IMG/VR virus record: IMGVR_UViG_3300028569_000142
Coordinates: 1-27,340 of that record
Reading direction: 5' to 3' (one strand)
Source of the DNA: a virus
DNA: 27,340 nt
The notes below the pieces were generated by a model. It searched no databases, had not been told where the DNA came from, and saw only the letters and a program-made list of their open reading frames with translations. Position 1 is the stretch's first letter, and each line of letters opens with the position of its first letter. This document shows, piece by piece, positions 18,656 to 25,771 of the stretch. Made by a program: the position numbers and the translations under genes.

Positions 18656-19987
18656 TTATCTGACTCCGCCTCTAGATCTATTTACCTTGGTGAATTCCAG
18701 TCTATCTACTATTTTGACGTGAGTGTCTCCATTAAAAACGACATGCCCTTCACCTTTTGTAGCAATAAGTTCCCCTACAGGGTTGAGAAAGAACGTTTTA
18801 CTTAAAGAGTTAGTTACTTTTTCTACTAGCTTCATTATTATCTTCTTTATCTTTATCATCTTAGAGAACATTTTCATTAAAGCAAAAATACTAGAATGAT
18901 TTTGTTCCAAAAAGGAAAAAAGACTTCTCAATTTTTCCCTATGACCTGCTCTTCCTTTTTCTGTCTTGAGCTTTTCAATTGATACTTCAAATCTTTTTTC
19001 AATAAAAAGCTTAAAACCGTTTAAAAATTTCTTTAAATCACTCTCGTTTAACTCTTTACCAAAAATACCTCCGTTAGGAAGATCTACTTGTTTATTAATA
19101 TAGATCTTTAGATACTCCATAACTTGGCTATTAACGTAATTGATATCAAACTCGTCAGTAATTTTTGGTAATAAAGCATCACATTCATTTATAATGAATT
19201 TTATATCTTCTATAACTTTATCATTAACATCTACTTTAGCTTGATTAAAATTAGCACCTAAAATAAACACCCCTGCTCTTCTTCCTGATTCAATAATAGA
19301 ATTTACTTTTCTTGATACCTGTTGCAATCTCATATGTGTATCGCTAGGAATACCTTTGAAAGAATCGTGAACTACTATACCAACATCACTGTTATTAACT
19401 TCATTATATATAGAACTAGATTCATCAACAGGTATTGCATATGCAATAACGTTTGGTTTAAATACAATAAAATCTTCACCATCTATTCTTACTATACTCT
19501 TATCAATTTCATCAGCATATAAAACGTCACACTGATAGATAAAACCTGAATTATCATAGGCTCTATTTAATTCCCTAAACAAATTAGAAAGCTTCTTTGC
19601 AAATTCAGGTTTATCTCCATAAAATTCATTTATTTCCTTATCTGAGTGAAGCAGCTTAGCGCCTTCTTTAATAATTCCTTTAGCAGGATCAACGGCATAT
19701 TTTAAAGCTATAAAAAATTGGTTAAGGAATTGTTCTCTTGTATCAATACCAAATAAAAGGGCGGGGGATCCATCAACCTTAGCGTTTATTTCTACACTTG
19801 ACTCTTGGCCCTTTAGCTTTAATAGCAATAAATTTATAGTAGATACAAAGTCCTGAAATCCCTGTTTTCCTTTTTCAATAGCTAGATCCTCAATATGAGT
19901 AAGATGGGTTTCCATTTGCTTAGAAGCGCTATTATCTTCTAGAAGTATGCAGTTATCTAGATACAAATATTTTTTAAAGTTAACCAT
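18656..19987 (-). CDS. Ligase-like nucleotidyltransferase candidate
   Basis: This 443-residue protein has K70-V-D-G73 in NAKVDGSPALLFG, matching motif I (KxDG) of DNA/RNA ligases and capping enzymes, where Lys takes AMP or GMP. FIYQCDVLY (149-157) fits motif IIIa, and near the end EGHVVF (413-418) and THVKIVD (422-428) fit motifs IV and V. About 200 residues separate III from IV, so there is a large insertion or a different fold. Similar phage proteins are annotated DUF6267, as I recall. The N-terminus VNFKKYLYLDNCILLE looks like a capsid-targeting peptide. It overlaps the HxGH transferase gene by 8 nt. The enzymatic role is inferred. Confidence 0.65.
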   Translation of the reverse strand: MVNFKKYLYLDNCILLEDNSASKQMETHLTHIEDLAIEKGKQGFQDFVSTINLLLLKLKGQESSVEINAKVDGSPALLFGIDTREQFLNQFFIALKYAVDPAKGIIKEGAKLLHSDKEINEFYGDKPEFAKKLSNLFRELNRAYDNSGFIYQCDVLYADEIDKSIVRIDGEDFIVFKPNVIAYAIPVDESSSIYNEVNNSDVGIVVHDSFKGIPSDTHMRLQQVSRKVNSIIESGRRAGVFILGANFNQAKVDVNDKVIEDIKFIINECDALLPKITDEFDINYVNSQVMEYLKIYINKQVDLPNGGIFGKELNESDLKKFLNGFKLFIEKRFEVSIEKLKTEKGRAGHREKLRSLFSFLEQNHSSIFALMKMFSKMIKIKKIIMKLVEKVTNSLSKTFFLNPVGELIATKGEGHVVFNGDTHVKIVDRLEFTKVNRSRGGVR

Positions 19988-20624
19988 TTAGTATATTTAT
20001 TATTTGTTGGAGATCTGCACCAGGTAAATTACAAGGAAGGAAACTTAATATATCACCTTTGTTGGTGAGCGCTTCTCTAAATTTAGTTGCGCTAGTCATT
20101 CTGTCAACTGGCTTAAAGTCTATACCTATAACAGTTTTACCTATATAAGGTTCTTTTCTCATTCTTTCAAACCTAGCTTGATCTTCCGGAGAAGAATAAA
20201 GGTTTAAGTTAACATTATTACCCACGTTAAGAAAGGATTGTATTACTCTAGATTCATCTATAAGAGAAGTAATATTTGACTTAGGGGCAGACGATTGAGG
20301 TGATGGTAAGTATTCACCATTATTAAAGATATTAGCCAACTCATAACATGCTAGCACTGGAGTAGGTCTTACTACAAATGGTATTATATTAGGAATATGT
20401 TTATTGTATATATTCCATACAGCAAGAGAGGTATCAGCTGTATAACCTTCATGCTCTTTTTCTGATATTAAAACAATAACAATATCATTCTCACTACTAG
20501 CAACCTCACAAGTTTTGTAATGTCCCTTGTGAGGTGGTTTAAATTTACCCGGAAAAACGCCTATGTTCTTAGCATCAACTTCTTTTAAAAGAGCCTCAAC
20601 TAGTTGCTTGAACTTATAATTCAT
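19980..20624 (-). CDS. HxGH cytidylyltransferase-like nucleotidylyltransferase
   Basis: This 214-residue protein has GVFPGKFKPPHKGH at 22-35 with H32-x-G-H35, and MTSATKFR (176-183) as the (I/M)SxTxxR motif: the two active-site signatures of the NMN/pantetheine-type nucleotidylyltransferase fold. Phage members are often called nicotinamide-nucleotide adenylyltransferase, but the substrate cannot be read here. The first ~17 residues (YKFKQLVEALLKE) precede the fold and resemble a T4-type capsid-targeting peptide. A TATAAATA late box ends 7 nt before the ATG. It is coupled to the ligase-like gene. Confidence 0.85.
   Translation of the reverse strand: MNYKFKQLVEALLKEVDAKNIGVFPGKFKPPHKGHYKTCEVASSENDIVIVLISEKEHEGYTADTSLAVWNIYNKHIPNIIPFVVRPTPVLACYELANIFNNGEYLPSPQSSAPKSNITSLIDESRVIQSFLNVGNNVNLNLYSSPEDQARFERMRKEPYIGKTVIGIDFKPVDRMTSATKFREALTNKGDILSFLPCNLPGADLQQIINILNG
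19994..20001 (-). promoter_or_regulatory. Late-promoter-like AATAAATA for ligase-like gene
   Basis: Minus strand AATAAATA ends 6 nt before the ATG at 19987, inside the 3' end of the upstream gene. Confidence 0.45.
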
Positions 20625-20630
20625 TAAGAA

Positions 20631-20774
20631 TTATTTATAGGTATATGTCTTCTTACCTTTTTTAATTGTACAATTTTTTTCTTCTTTACTAGAAGGCTTT
20701 TCCTTTTTTATTACCTCCCAATTGTCATAATACTTCTTATAATCTGTATCTCTCCATTTTGATCCTTTACCCAT
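20631..20774 (-). CDS. Small basic protein
   Basis: This 47-residue, Lys/Tyr-rich protein (MGKGSKWRDTDYKKYYDNWE...) has a basic end (KKGKKTYTYK). The stop lies 6 nt before the nucleotidylyltransferase start, and the late promoter of that gene sits in its last codons. Its start overlaps the preceding reading frame. 'MGKGSxWR' starts occur in small phage proteins; function unknown. Confidence 0.6.
   Translation of the reverse strand: MGKGSKWRDTDYKKYYDNWEVIKKEKPSSKEEKNCTIKKGKKTYTYK
20632..20639 (-). promoter_or_regulatory. Late promoter TATAAATA for nucleotidylyltransferase
   Basis: Minus strand TATAAATA, 7 nt, ATG at 20624; exact core octamer. Confidence 0.65.
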
Positions 20775-20939
20775 TTAATAAGTTCTCCATTTCTTCTATT
20801 TTTTTTAATATTTCCTGAAATGTCTTAGGAGGTAAACCATCTACTGAACCTTCTCTATCTGCTTTTTGCTTAAGGGTCTCAATAGAAGTTCTACATCTCA
20901 TAAACATAAATTTTATCCTGTTAATAATATTACGTTCCA
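20767..20939 (-). pseudogene. Small gene split over two frames (frameshift)
   Basis: From the ATG at 20939 one frame gives MERNIINRIKFMFMRCRTSM and 13 more residues, then TAG. The -1 frame continues open with a protein-like acidic helix (ETLKQKADREGSVDGLPPKT, then FQEILKKIEEMENLLNG) to a stop overlapping the next start, but has no start codon of its own. One extra base near 20880 would join them. C-AAA-AAG in frame could also allow -1 slippage. It is a broken gene, a sequencing error or a programmed frameshift. Confidence 0.4.
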
Positions 20940-20996
20940 TACTATGCTTTTATTTAATTTACTATTGTAAAAAATAAACTATTAATAAGTAATTAT

Positions 20997-21965
20997 ATGC
21001 CGACGAAAATAGGAATAAGATTACTTACTAACGCAAATTTATACGCTAATCCAGCCCATCCTGATCTAGAGCGTTCTACAATACTTTCTTCTACTCTTAA
21101 AGAGTTTGTATCAGATTCAAGATTAGGTCCTCTTTTAGCAGAGACTTCTATTCCTGGAAGTAAGATTATAGGTGGACTAGCGGGAAGTAAGTTAACAGAT
21201 CAATCTGTTACTGGTGAAGCTGTTAATACAGGTAACAACCCTGTAGTGTTAGGTAAAATAGCTCTTGCTACTATAACAGGAGCCAATATTGCTAATAATA
21301 GTGTTGATTTAGATAAGGTAAAAAACGTATCTGCTCTTTCTGTTTTAGGAAGAAATATTAATTCTAATGGCCCTCTTGTAGAAGTTACATCGGCAATATC
21401 TGGTGATGTTTTGAGACGGTCAGGAGATACTATAGGATTTGGTTCATTAGATACTTCTTCTTTTGGATCTGGTACTCTACCTGTTACCAGAGGAGGAACG
21501 GGTAATAATTCCACTCCTTTATACGGCCAGCTTTTAATAGGAAATTCTTCTTCTGGATATACTTTAGGAACTATTAAAGGTGGTGAAAATGTCACAGTGA
21601 CAAATAATACTGAGGGTATTAAAATAGATGCTTCTTTACCCTTTCCGGTACCAATTAAAGGGGTTAATGGGTCTCAAACTCTTCCTTCAGGTATTATAAT
21701 TAAATGGGGTGAATTATCTTTAATAAACTTTGGAGAAGGTCCTCGACCTATTACATTTACTACTGAATTTCCTAATGCATGCTACCAGGTTACCACTAGT
21801 CTAGATATTACAGGTTATGAAGCGCCCTCATCAGGGGCTAATGCTAGTACACAAGTACATGATATTAATAAAACAGGTTTTAATTGCTACTTACAGGCTC
21901 AAAATACTATTACAGGTAATGCAGGATTAAATTGCAAAATAAGATTCATAGCAATAGGTAATTAA
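20997..21965 (+). CDS. Tail fibre protein, gp53-like C-terminus
   Basis: This 322-residue protein is beta-rich and Gly/Asn/Thr-rich through the stalk, with a fibre repeat phrase LPVTRGGTGNNS and YGQLLIGNSSSGYTLG (about 160-190). The C-terminal ~100 residues (GIIIKWGELSLINFGEG, then ITFTTEFPNACYQVTTSL) match the receptor-binding C-terminal domain known from phage fibre 'gp53-like' proteins. No chaperone is evident next to it. It is the only plus-strand gene of its region, with stop codons overlapping the converging minus gene. An AATAAACTATT late-like element lies upstream (about 20971-20981). Confidence 0.88.
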   Translation: MPTKIGIRLLTNANLYANPAHPDLERSTILSSTLKEFVSDSRLGPLLAETSIPGSKIIGGLAGSKLTDQSVTGEAVNTGNNPVVLGKIALATITGANIANNSVDLDKVKNVSALSVLGRNINSNGPLVEVTSAISGDVLRRSGDTIGFGSLDTSSFGSGTLPVTRGGTGNNSTPLYGQLLIGNSSSGYTLGTIKGGENVTVTNNTEGIKIDASLPFPVPIKGVNGSQTLPSGIIIKWGELSLINFGEGPRPITFTTEFPNACYQVTTSLDITGYEAPSSGANASTQVHDINKTGFNCYLQAQNTITGNAGLNCKIRFIAIGN

Positions 21966-22363
21966 ACCAAGCTATCATCCCAACAAAAAACAACATTTTT
22001 AAAATTTTCTAAACTTCTAACAAGATTATGTCTAATCAATTTTTGCCATATATAAAACTTGTTAGCCAGCCCTCCACCTAATTGAGAAATATAAAACGTT
22101 TTTTTCGGTCTCTTTTGAATAATTTTTTTTAATTTTTCTAGTTCTTCAAAGAATATTGCAGAGTATTCTTCTGGTTTATAAAATGAACTATCAGAATTAT
22201 CAGGAAACTTTTTAGTAATAAAGCCGATTGAATGGGGATGGTCTCTTAGTTTTGCTGCCCCTCCATGTCCCCATCTTTCTAAATTGTCACCAAATATAAA
22301 GTAAGCATCTGGATTATTATCTAGAAACTCTTGGGTAATTTTTATATCTTTATAAATTGCCAT
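21962..22363 (-). CDS. Macrodomain-like phage protein
   Basis: In this 133-residue protein, FIFGDNLERWGHGGAAKLRD (about 22-41), SIGFITKKFPDNSDSSFY and FYISQLGGGLA form a pattern of phage proteins often described as macrodomain- or ADP-ribose-binding-like (FGDN-x5-GxGGAA and a GGGxA loop). They may bind or hydrolyse ADP-ribose-type ligands; this is family knowledge from memory, without a search. The neighbouring gene is a CX5R phosphatase, so both may act on phosphorylated or ADP-ribosylated targets. An AT-rich promoter region lies upstream, with several TATAAT-like boxes. Confidence 0.7.
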   Translation of the reverse strand: MAIYKDIKITQEFLDNNPDAYFIFGDNLERWGHGGAAKLRDHPHSIGFITKKFPDNSDSSFYKPEEYSAIFFEELEKLKKIIQKRPKKTFYISQLGGGLANKFYIWQKLIRHNLVRSLENFKNVVFCWDDSLV

Positions 22364-22420
22364 ATTATATCCAATTATAATATATATTTACCCAACATAT
22401 CCCCAGGGGGAACGAATATT

Positions 22421-22942
22421 TTACCAAGACCGTTTATCCTTTAACTTTTTAACAAGAGTAACAAGATCTTGATTTAATCTATTAGAAGCAAACCTGAGCA
22501 TTCTTAAATTAGGCCAGGCCTGGTATTTAACTTTAATTATTTCTTGTAGTGCTTCATCTGGGGTTTTGCCTTGAAGAACCCATGCAATAATACCTATAGC
22601 AGTAGACCTAGATACCCCAGCAAAGCAATTAATACCTAAGTGAAACTCTTTATTGGAACTAACAATAGGCTCAATAAATGAAATGATACTGTTTACATGT
22701 TGCTCACTAGGGCCTTGTTCTTCTATGTTCTTCTGTATAAAAGGTTCTATATCTTCATCTGACCAATCAAAGAAAAATTGAGCAAGAAAAGGAATACTTC
22801 TTTTACAAAAATTCTTTCTCATTATCCTTATCTTTTTTTCATCTTCTTGGTCGACAGTAGAAATCCATGCATTTTGCTTTATCGTTTTAAACGAAGCAGA
22901 AACAGCATCAGAAAGGTCAGTTATTTTAACGCTAGCAATCAT
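22421..22942 (-). CDS. Dual-specificity/tyrosine phosphatase-like protein
   Basis: In this 173-residue protein, INCFAGVSRSTAIG gives the CX5R(S/T) P-loop with Cys106 and Arg112, the catalytic pair of cysteine phosphatases. DWSDED (59-64) is a possible general-acid loop. The usual His before Cys is Asn105. Helix KTPDEALQEI after the P-loop is typical of dual-specificity phosphatases ('.p..A...v...R'). It lacks extra domains. The substrate could be phosphoprotein, RNA 5' end or nucleotide. It starts at the stop of the upstream gene (1-nt overlap). Confidence 0.85.
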   Translation of the reverse strand: MIASVKITDLSDAVSASFKTIKQNAWISTVDQEDEKKIRIMRKNFCKRSIPFLAQFFFDWSDEDIEPFIQKNIEEQGPSEQHVNSIISFIEPIVSSNKEFHLGINCFAGVSRSTAIGIIAWVLQGKTPDEALQEIIKVKYQAWPNLRMLRFASNRLNQDLVTLVKKLKDKRSW

Positions 22943-23142
22943 TAAATTCTTTGTAAAAATTGATTTAAATCCCAGCTATAAACGCCATGATTTCCATCTT
23001 CCATTATAGGACATGTTTTACCTCTCATAAAATTATCCCATTCTTCAATTAAATTATAAGGTAGATGAAAAAGTATTTCACTTTCCTTAATATTACTATT
23101 ATTAAGGGTTAGATCTTCTAAAGTTTGAATCCAACTATTCAT
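22942..23142 (-). CDS. Hypothetical 66-residue protein
   Basis: A small acidic protein (MNSWIQTLEDLTLNNSNIKE...) with a core LPYNLIEEWDNFMRGKTCPI and SWDLNQFLQR. No domain recognised. It overlaps both neighbours by 1-4 nt and is likely translated with the phosphatase. Confidence 0.7.
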   Translation of the reverse strand: MNSWIQTLEDLTLNNSNIKESEILFHLPYNLIEEWDNFMRGKTCPIMEDGNHGVYSWDLNQFLQRI

Positions 23143-23843
23143 TTAATAAGAAAAAGAGCTCTTTCTGTCTCTTGAATAGCAGACTTATATTCACCTATCT
23201 TAAGATTAATTTCTTCTTTTGTTGCTGCATAAGGGTTGCTATGATTAGTAAGTACAAGTATTTTTTTACCTTCTTTTTCAACTACATACCCGTAACCATC
23301 TCCTTCCCAACAATGATGTAGAATAGTAAATTTAGAAACAATCTTACCAAAAATTCTTTCTATGTTTTGTTCTGTATATGTTTTCATTTCTTTTTTTGTA
23401 TTAAGATATTCTAGAAAGTCTTTATCTTTTTTGTCAAAGCTAGATGTATGATCCCAAGATACGAGTACATCGCTTTCGTTTAACTTTAAACCATACTCAT
23501 CAACATGTTCTTTATAAATAAGACTGCTATAAGACTCGTCATCCCAAGAACCTGTGTATGAAGGGTAATTGGGAAAATCATTATCTGTTGCAGATAATGT
23601 AATAGAACTTAGGCTAAATGTAATTGTATCACCATCGTTTGCGAACAAGGGTGCGTTAAAGTAAGCTGTAGCAAACGATGTCTCTAGTTCTAGCTTAGAC
23701 AGCTCATCTACATACTCACTGTACATATAATCATTATTTTTAGTAATTAGACCAGCAGTTCTTGTTTCCTCTAGCTTAATTTTTGCTCTGAGCAATTTAA
23801 CTTCTCTTTCTAGCTCTTCTACTCTTTGCTCAAGATATTTCAT
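23139..23843 (-). CDS. Coiled-coil hypothetical protein
   Basis: In this 234-residue protein, residues 1-28 (MKYLEQRVEELEREVKLLRA) are a strong coiled coil. The rest is an acidic alpha/beta region with DGDTITFSLSSITLSATDND and CWEGDGYGYVVEKEGKKILVL segments, and a helical end. No catalytic motif is evident. It is preceded by a good promoter and an AGGAG ribosome site 8 nt before the ATG, so this gene, unlike many here, has a short leader. Confidence 0.7.
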   Translation of the reverse strand: MKYLEQRVEELEREVKLLRAKIKLEETRTAGLITKNNDYMYSEYVDELSKLELETSFATAYFNAPLFANDGDTITFSLSSITLSATDNDFPNYPSYTGSWDDESYSSLIYKEHVDEYGLKLNESDVLVSWDHTSSFDKKDKDFLEYLNTKKEMKTYTEQNIERIFGKIVSKFTILHHCWEGDGYGYVVEKEGKKILVLTNHSNPYAATKEEINLKIGEYKSAIQETERALFLIK

Positions 23844-23982
23844 AAATGTCTCCTATATTATAACGTACCCATGTATTTTTATCAACTAAAATTTCAGTTA
23901 ATCCTTCATTTATATCTTCTATATAGAATGAATATCTCTTAAAGATCCAAAAACCCCAAGATTCCTTATAGTATATTTTCAT
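23830..23982 (-). CDS. Hypothetical 50-residue protein
   Basis: The frame encodes MKIYYKESWGFWIFKRYSFY and an acidic remainder. The start overlaps the AbrB-like gene stop as ATGA and the end overlaps the next start by 14 nt, consistent with a real coupled gene. Aromatic-rich; function unknown. Confidence 0.55.
   Translation of the reverse strand: MKIYYKESWGFWIFKRYSFYIEDINEGLTEILVDKNTWVRYNIGDIYEIS
23857..23885 (-). promoter_or_regulatory. Promoter for 23843-21962 group
   Basis: Minus strand: TTGATA (23880-23885), 17-nt spacer, TATAAT (23857-23862), followed by ATAGGAGAC and the ATG at 23843. The stretch TATAATATAGGAGA also occurs at the promoter of the seven-gene array. Confidence 0.7.
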
Positions 23983-24254
23983 TTATATTGTTCAAGTCCT
24001 TTCTCTAAAATATTTGATATGACTTCATTGACTGAAACATCCATATCACAAGATTCTTGGATTAGAAACTCCAATACTTCTCTTTCGACTTCTGACATAT
24101 CAATATCAATAGTAGCAAATTTTTCAAGTAAAATTCCTTCATCTGTTTCTTTAACGGAAAATTTGTCTCCTTGTTTAATGTTAAGTTGTGTAAGTTCATC
24201 TTCTGTAAACTTTACACAGACATCTCCTGTTGGTTCTACTGTTTTTTTAATCAT
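23979..24254 (-). CDS. AbrB/MazE-like small protein
   Basis: In this 91-residue protein, residues about 12-46 (VCVKFTEDELTQLNIKQGDK, then VKETDEGILLEKF) match the swapped-hairpin SpoVT-AbrB/MazE DNA-binding fold ('v.lp...l..lgi..Gd...v...d..i.l.k'). A helical acidic C-terminus follows. Such proteins are dimeric transcription regulators or antitoxins. No MazF/toxin-like neighbour is visible, so a regulator role is the simpler reading. Overlaps the upstream gene by ATGA. Confidence 0.65.
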   Translation of the reverse strand: MIKKTVEPTGDVCVKFTEDELTQLNIKQGDKFSVKETDEGILLEKFATIDIDMSEVEREVLEFLIQESCDMDVSVNEVISNILEKGLEQYK

Positions 24255-24592
24255 ATAAGTTTTTCGAGTAAATCTTTTTCGTTACAAATAAAGTTACAAT
24301 CAGTCCAGTCTCTAGATTGAATGCTGTTTTCATATTTATCATCTAAAATAGTATACATAGTTTTGAGTGCTTTTTTAGTATCATTGCTCAATTTAGATTT
24401 TAAAAGAGTTAGAATGTCCTCTATGTCTTTATCATCTAAATCAAATCTCAACTTACTACCATCATACTTTGACCCATAATTAAAGTCAATCATTAATTCT
24501 ACATGGGGATGAAAGTCTCCAAAACATTTACCACTAAAATCTGAATAGTAAACTGCTTCTTCTTTTTCTGTTGGTTTAGTTATTTTTTTCAT
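24251..24592 (-). CDS. Hypothetical protein
   Basis: A 113-residue acidic protein (MKKITKPTEKEEAVYYSDFS...) with a beta-rich first half (HVELMIDFNYGSKYDGSKLRF) and a helical second half. No recognised motif. It is coupled to both neighbours by overlaps (4 nt downstream, 17 nt upstream). Confidence 0.7.
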   Translation of the reverse strand: MKKITKPTEKEEAVYYSDFSGKCFGDFHPHVELMIDFNYGSKYDGSKLRFDLDDKDIEDILTLLKSKLSNDTKKALKTMYTILDDKYENSIQSRDWTDCNFICNEKDLLEKLI

Positions 24593-24884
24593 TTAATCGA
24601 TCTTTAACTTCTTCCCAAAGAGAAGGAATATCGTAACAAATTTCTTTACCGTCCGCATCTGTAGCAAGATTTACTTTATTCGTAAATCCAATGCGCTCAT
24701 ATAGATACCAATCTATCCAATCTTTACCTTCCTCATCGAAAATAGATGATATTAAACTAGTGATAATATTATGATATATATCTTCATAATCCATTAAATT
24801 AACTCCTAGAGTATATAGAGAGTGAGATTGATCTCTCGCCTTCTCTAATCCTTCAATTACAATTTTAAATTGTTCGTATTCCAT
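24576..24884 (-). CDS. Hypothetical protein
   Basis: A 102-residue acidic, mostly helical protein (MEYEQFKIVIEGLEKARDQS...) containing DWIDWYLYERIGF and DADGKEICYDIPSLWE. This kind of 'WIdWwlYE....g....a.dadGkeI' phrase is common in small phage proteins of unknown function. Starts 1 nt after the upstream stop. Confidence 0.7.
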   Translation of the reverse strand: MEYEQFKIVIEGLEKARDQSHSLYTLGVNLMDYEDIYHNIITSLISSIFDEEGKDWIDWYLYERIGFTNKVNLATDADGKEICYDIPSLWEEVKDRLNEKNN

Positions 24885-24885
24885 A

Positions 24886-25146
24886 TTAAAATTCTATCTT
24901 AAGAGTTGTAAATACATTAGTTTCTTTTATTTCGTTTTTAAAGCAATCTAAATCAACGCCCAAGGCATTAGATAGACTAACAATATATATATGATCTTCA
25001 TATAATTTAAAGCTATATTCTATATTGTTATTTGAAGTTAAATTTTTATTAGAGTCTTGTAAATAATTTACATTACCTTTAAAGTTGAAGCCTTGCAATA
25101 AGCAAATATTGAAGGTAATTAGCAAAAGTACAATAATTTTTTTCAT
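24886..25146 (-). CDS. Secreted or membrane small protein
   Basis: This 86-residue protein has the N-terminus MKKIIVLLLITFNICLLQG, a classic signal peptide (basic, hydrophobic core, small residue near 19) without a proper lipobox. The mature ~65 residues are polar and beta-rich with one Cys. It is probably periplasmic. It overlaps the upstream gene by ATGA, with a TATAAATA late-type box 10 nt upstream. Confidence 0.7.
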   Translation of the reverse strand: MKKIIVLLLITFNICLLQGFNFKGNVNYLQDSNKNLTSNNNIEYSFKLYEDHIYIVSLSNALGVDLDCFKNEIKETNVFTTLKIEF

Positions 25147-25736
25147 TGAAAATTTCTATTTATAAATGAGTATATATTGTTAAAAAACCTTGATAAAAAA
25201 TAACACATTCTACCTATTTTTCTCCAGATAAAGAACCACCCAGAATATTTTTTAAGCTTATTAGAGAAGCTATTTTGTTTGCTCTCGTAAATCTTCCAAT
25301 ACTCATCCATTTTAATTTTACGGTTTTCGTATTTTTCGACCTTAACTAATTCTAGTTTATCTAGCTTTCCGTAAACAAAATATGCATCAAAATCAACCCA
25401 AACAGACTCTTCATCACTAAAATCAAGAGTTTCATAAAAAGTAATTTTACCATGAAAGTCTACTTTCTTGGTTTCTTGTTTTACTATCTTTTGGTCTTTG
25501 ACCATATTCCAAGGTTTGTGATCTTTTTGCTTCTTTTCTTCTTTTGAGTAGTAGGTGTATTCGTATTCTATTACCTCCTCCAACAATTCTCCGTCTTCTG
25601 AGATAATATAAGTCTCTAAACAATTATCTAAATCTTTAGTTTGGAATTGTGCTTCTTCCCACTTTACAGTAAGACCTTTTAGCTCATCTGTTAAGGGTAA
25701 TTCTTTTTTACATTTAATATATGAAAACATTCCCAT
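25143..25736 (-). CDS. Phage 'MGMF' family hypothetical protein
   Basis: A 197-residue protein with the start MGMFSYIKCKKELPLTDELK, typical of a widespread phage family of unknown function ('MGMFd.i.c...lPlp'), here with a long charged body and an aromatic/basic C-terminal amphipathic segment (SGWFFIWRKIGRMCYFLSRF) that may bind membranes. The ATG at 25736 is 7 nt after a TATAAT -10. Function unknown. Confidence 0.75.
   Translation of the reverse strand: MGMFSYIKCKKELPLTDELKGLTVKWEEAQFQTKDLDNCLETYIISEDGELLEEVIEYEYTYYSKEEKKQKDHKPWNMVKDQKIVKQETKKVDFHGKITFYETLDFSDEESVWVDFDAYFVYGKLDKLELVKVEKYENRKIKMDEYWKIYESKQNSFSNKLKKYSGWFFIWRKIGRMCYFLSRFFNNIYSFINRNFQ
25157..25164 (-). promoter_or_regulatory. 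Late-promoter-like TATAAATA
   Basis: Minus strand TATAAATA ends 10 nt before the ATG at 25146, inside the 3' end of the upstream gene. Confidence 0.4.
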
Positions 25737-25743
25737 AAGTTTT

Positions 25744-25771
25744 ATTATAGCTTTATTTTTTATTAAGTCCA
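25744..25771 (-). promoter_or_regulatory. Probable early promoter for 25143-25736
   Basis: Minus strand: TGGACT (25766-25771), 16-nt spacer, TATAAT (25744-25749), 7 nt to ATG. Strong -10, weak -35. Confidence 0.5.

Noticed and set aside
23979-24254. Toxin-antitoxin module
   Set aside because: Only an AbrB/MazE-like half is present; neither neighbour looks like MazF, VapC or another toxin.
24886-25146. Lipoprotein
   Set aside because: The signal has a Cys at position 15 but no [LVI][ASTVI][GAS]C lipobox, so it is called only as a secreted or membrane protein.
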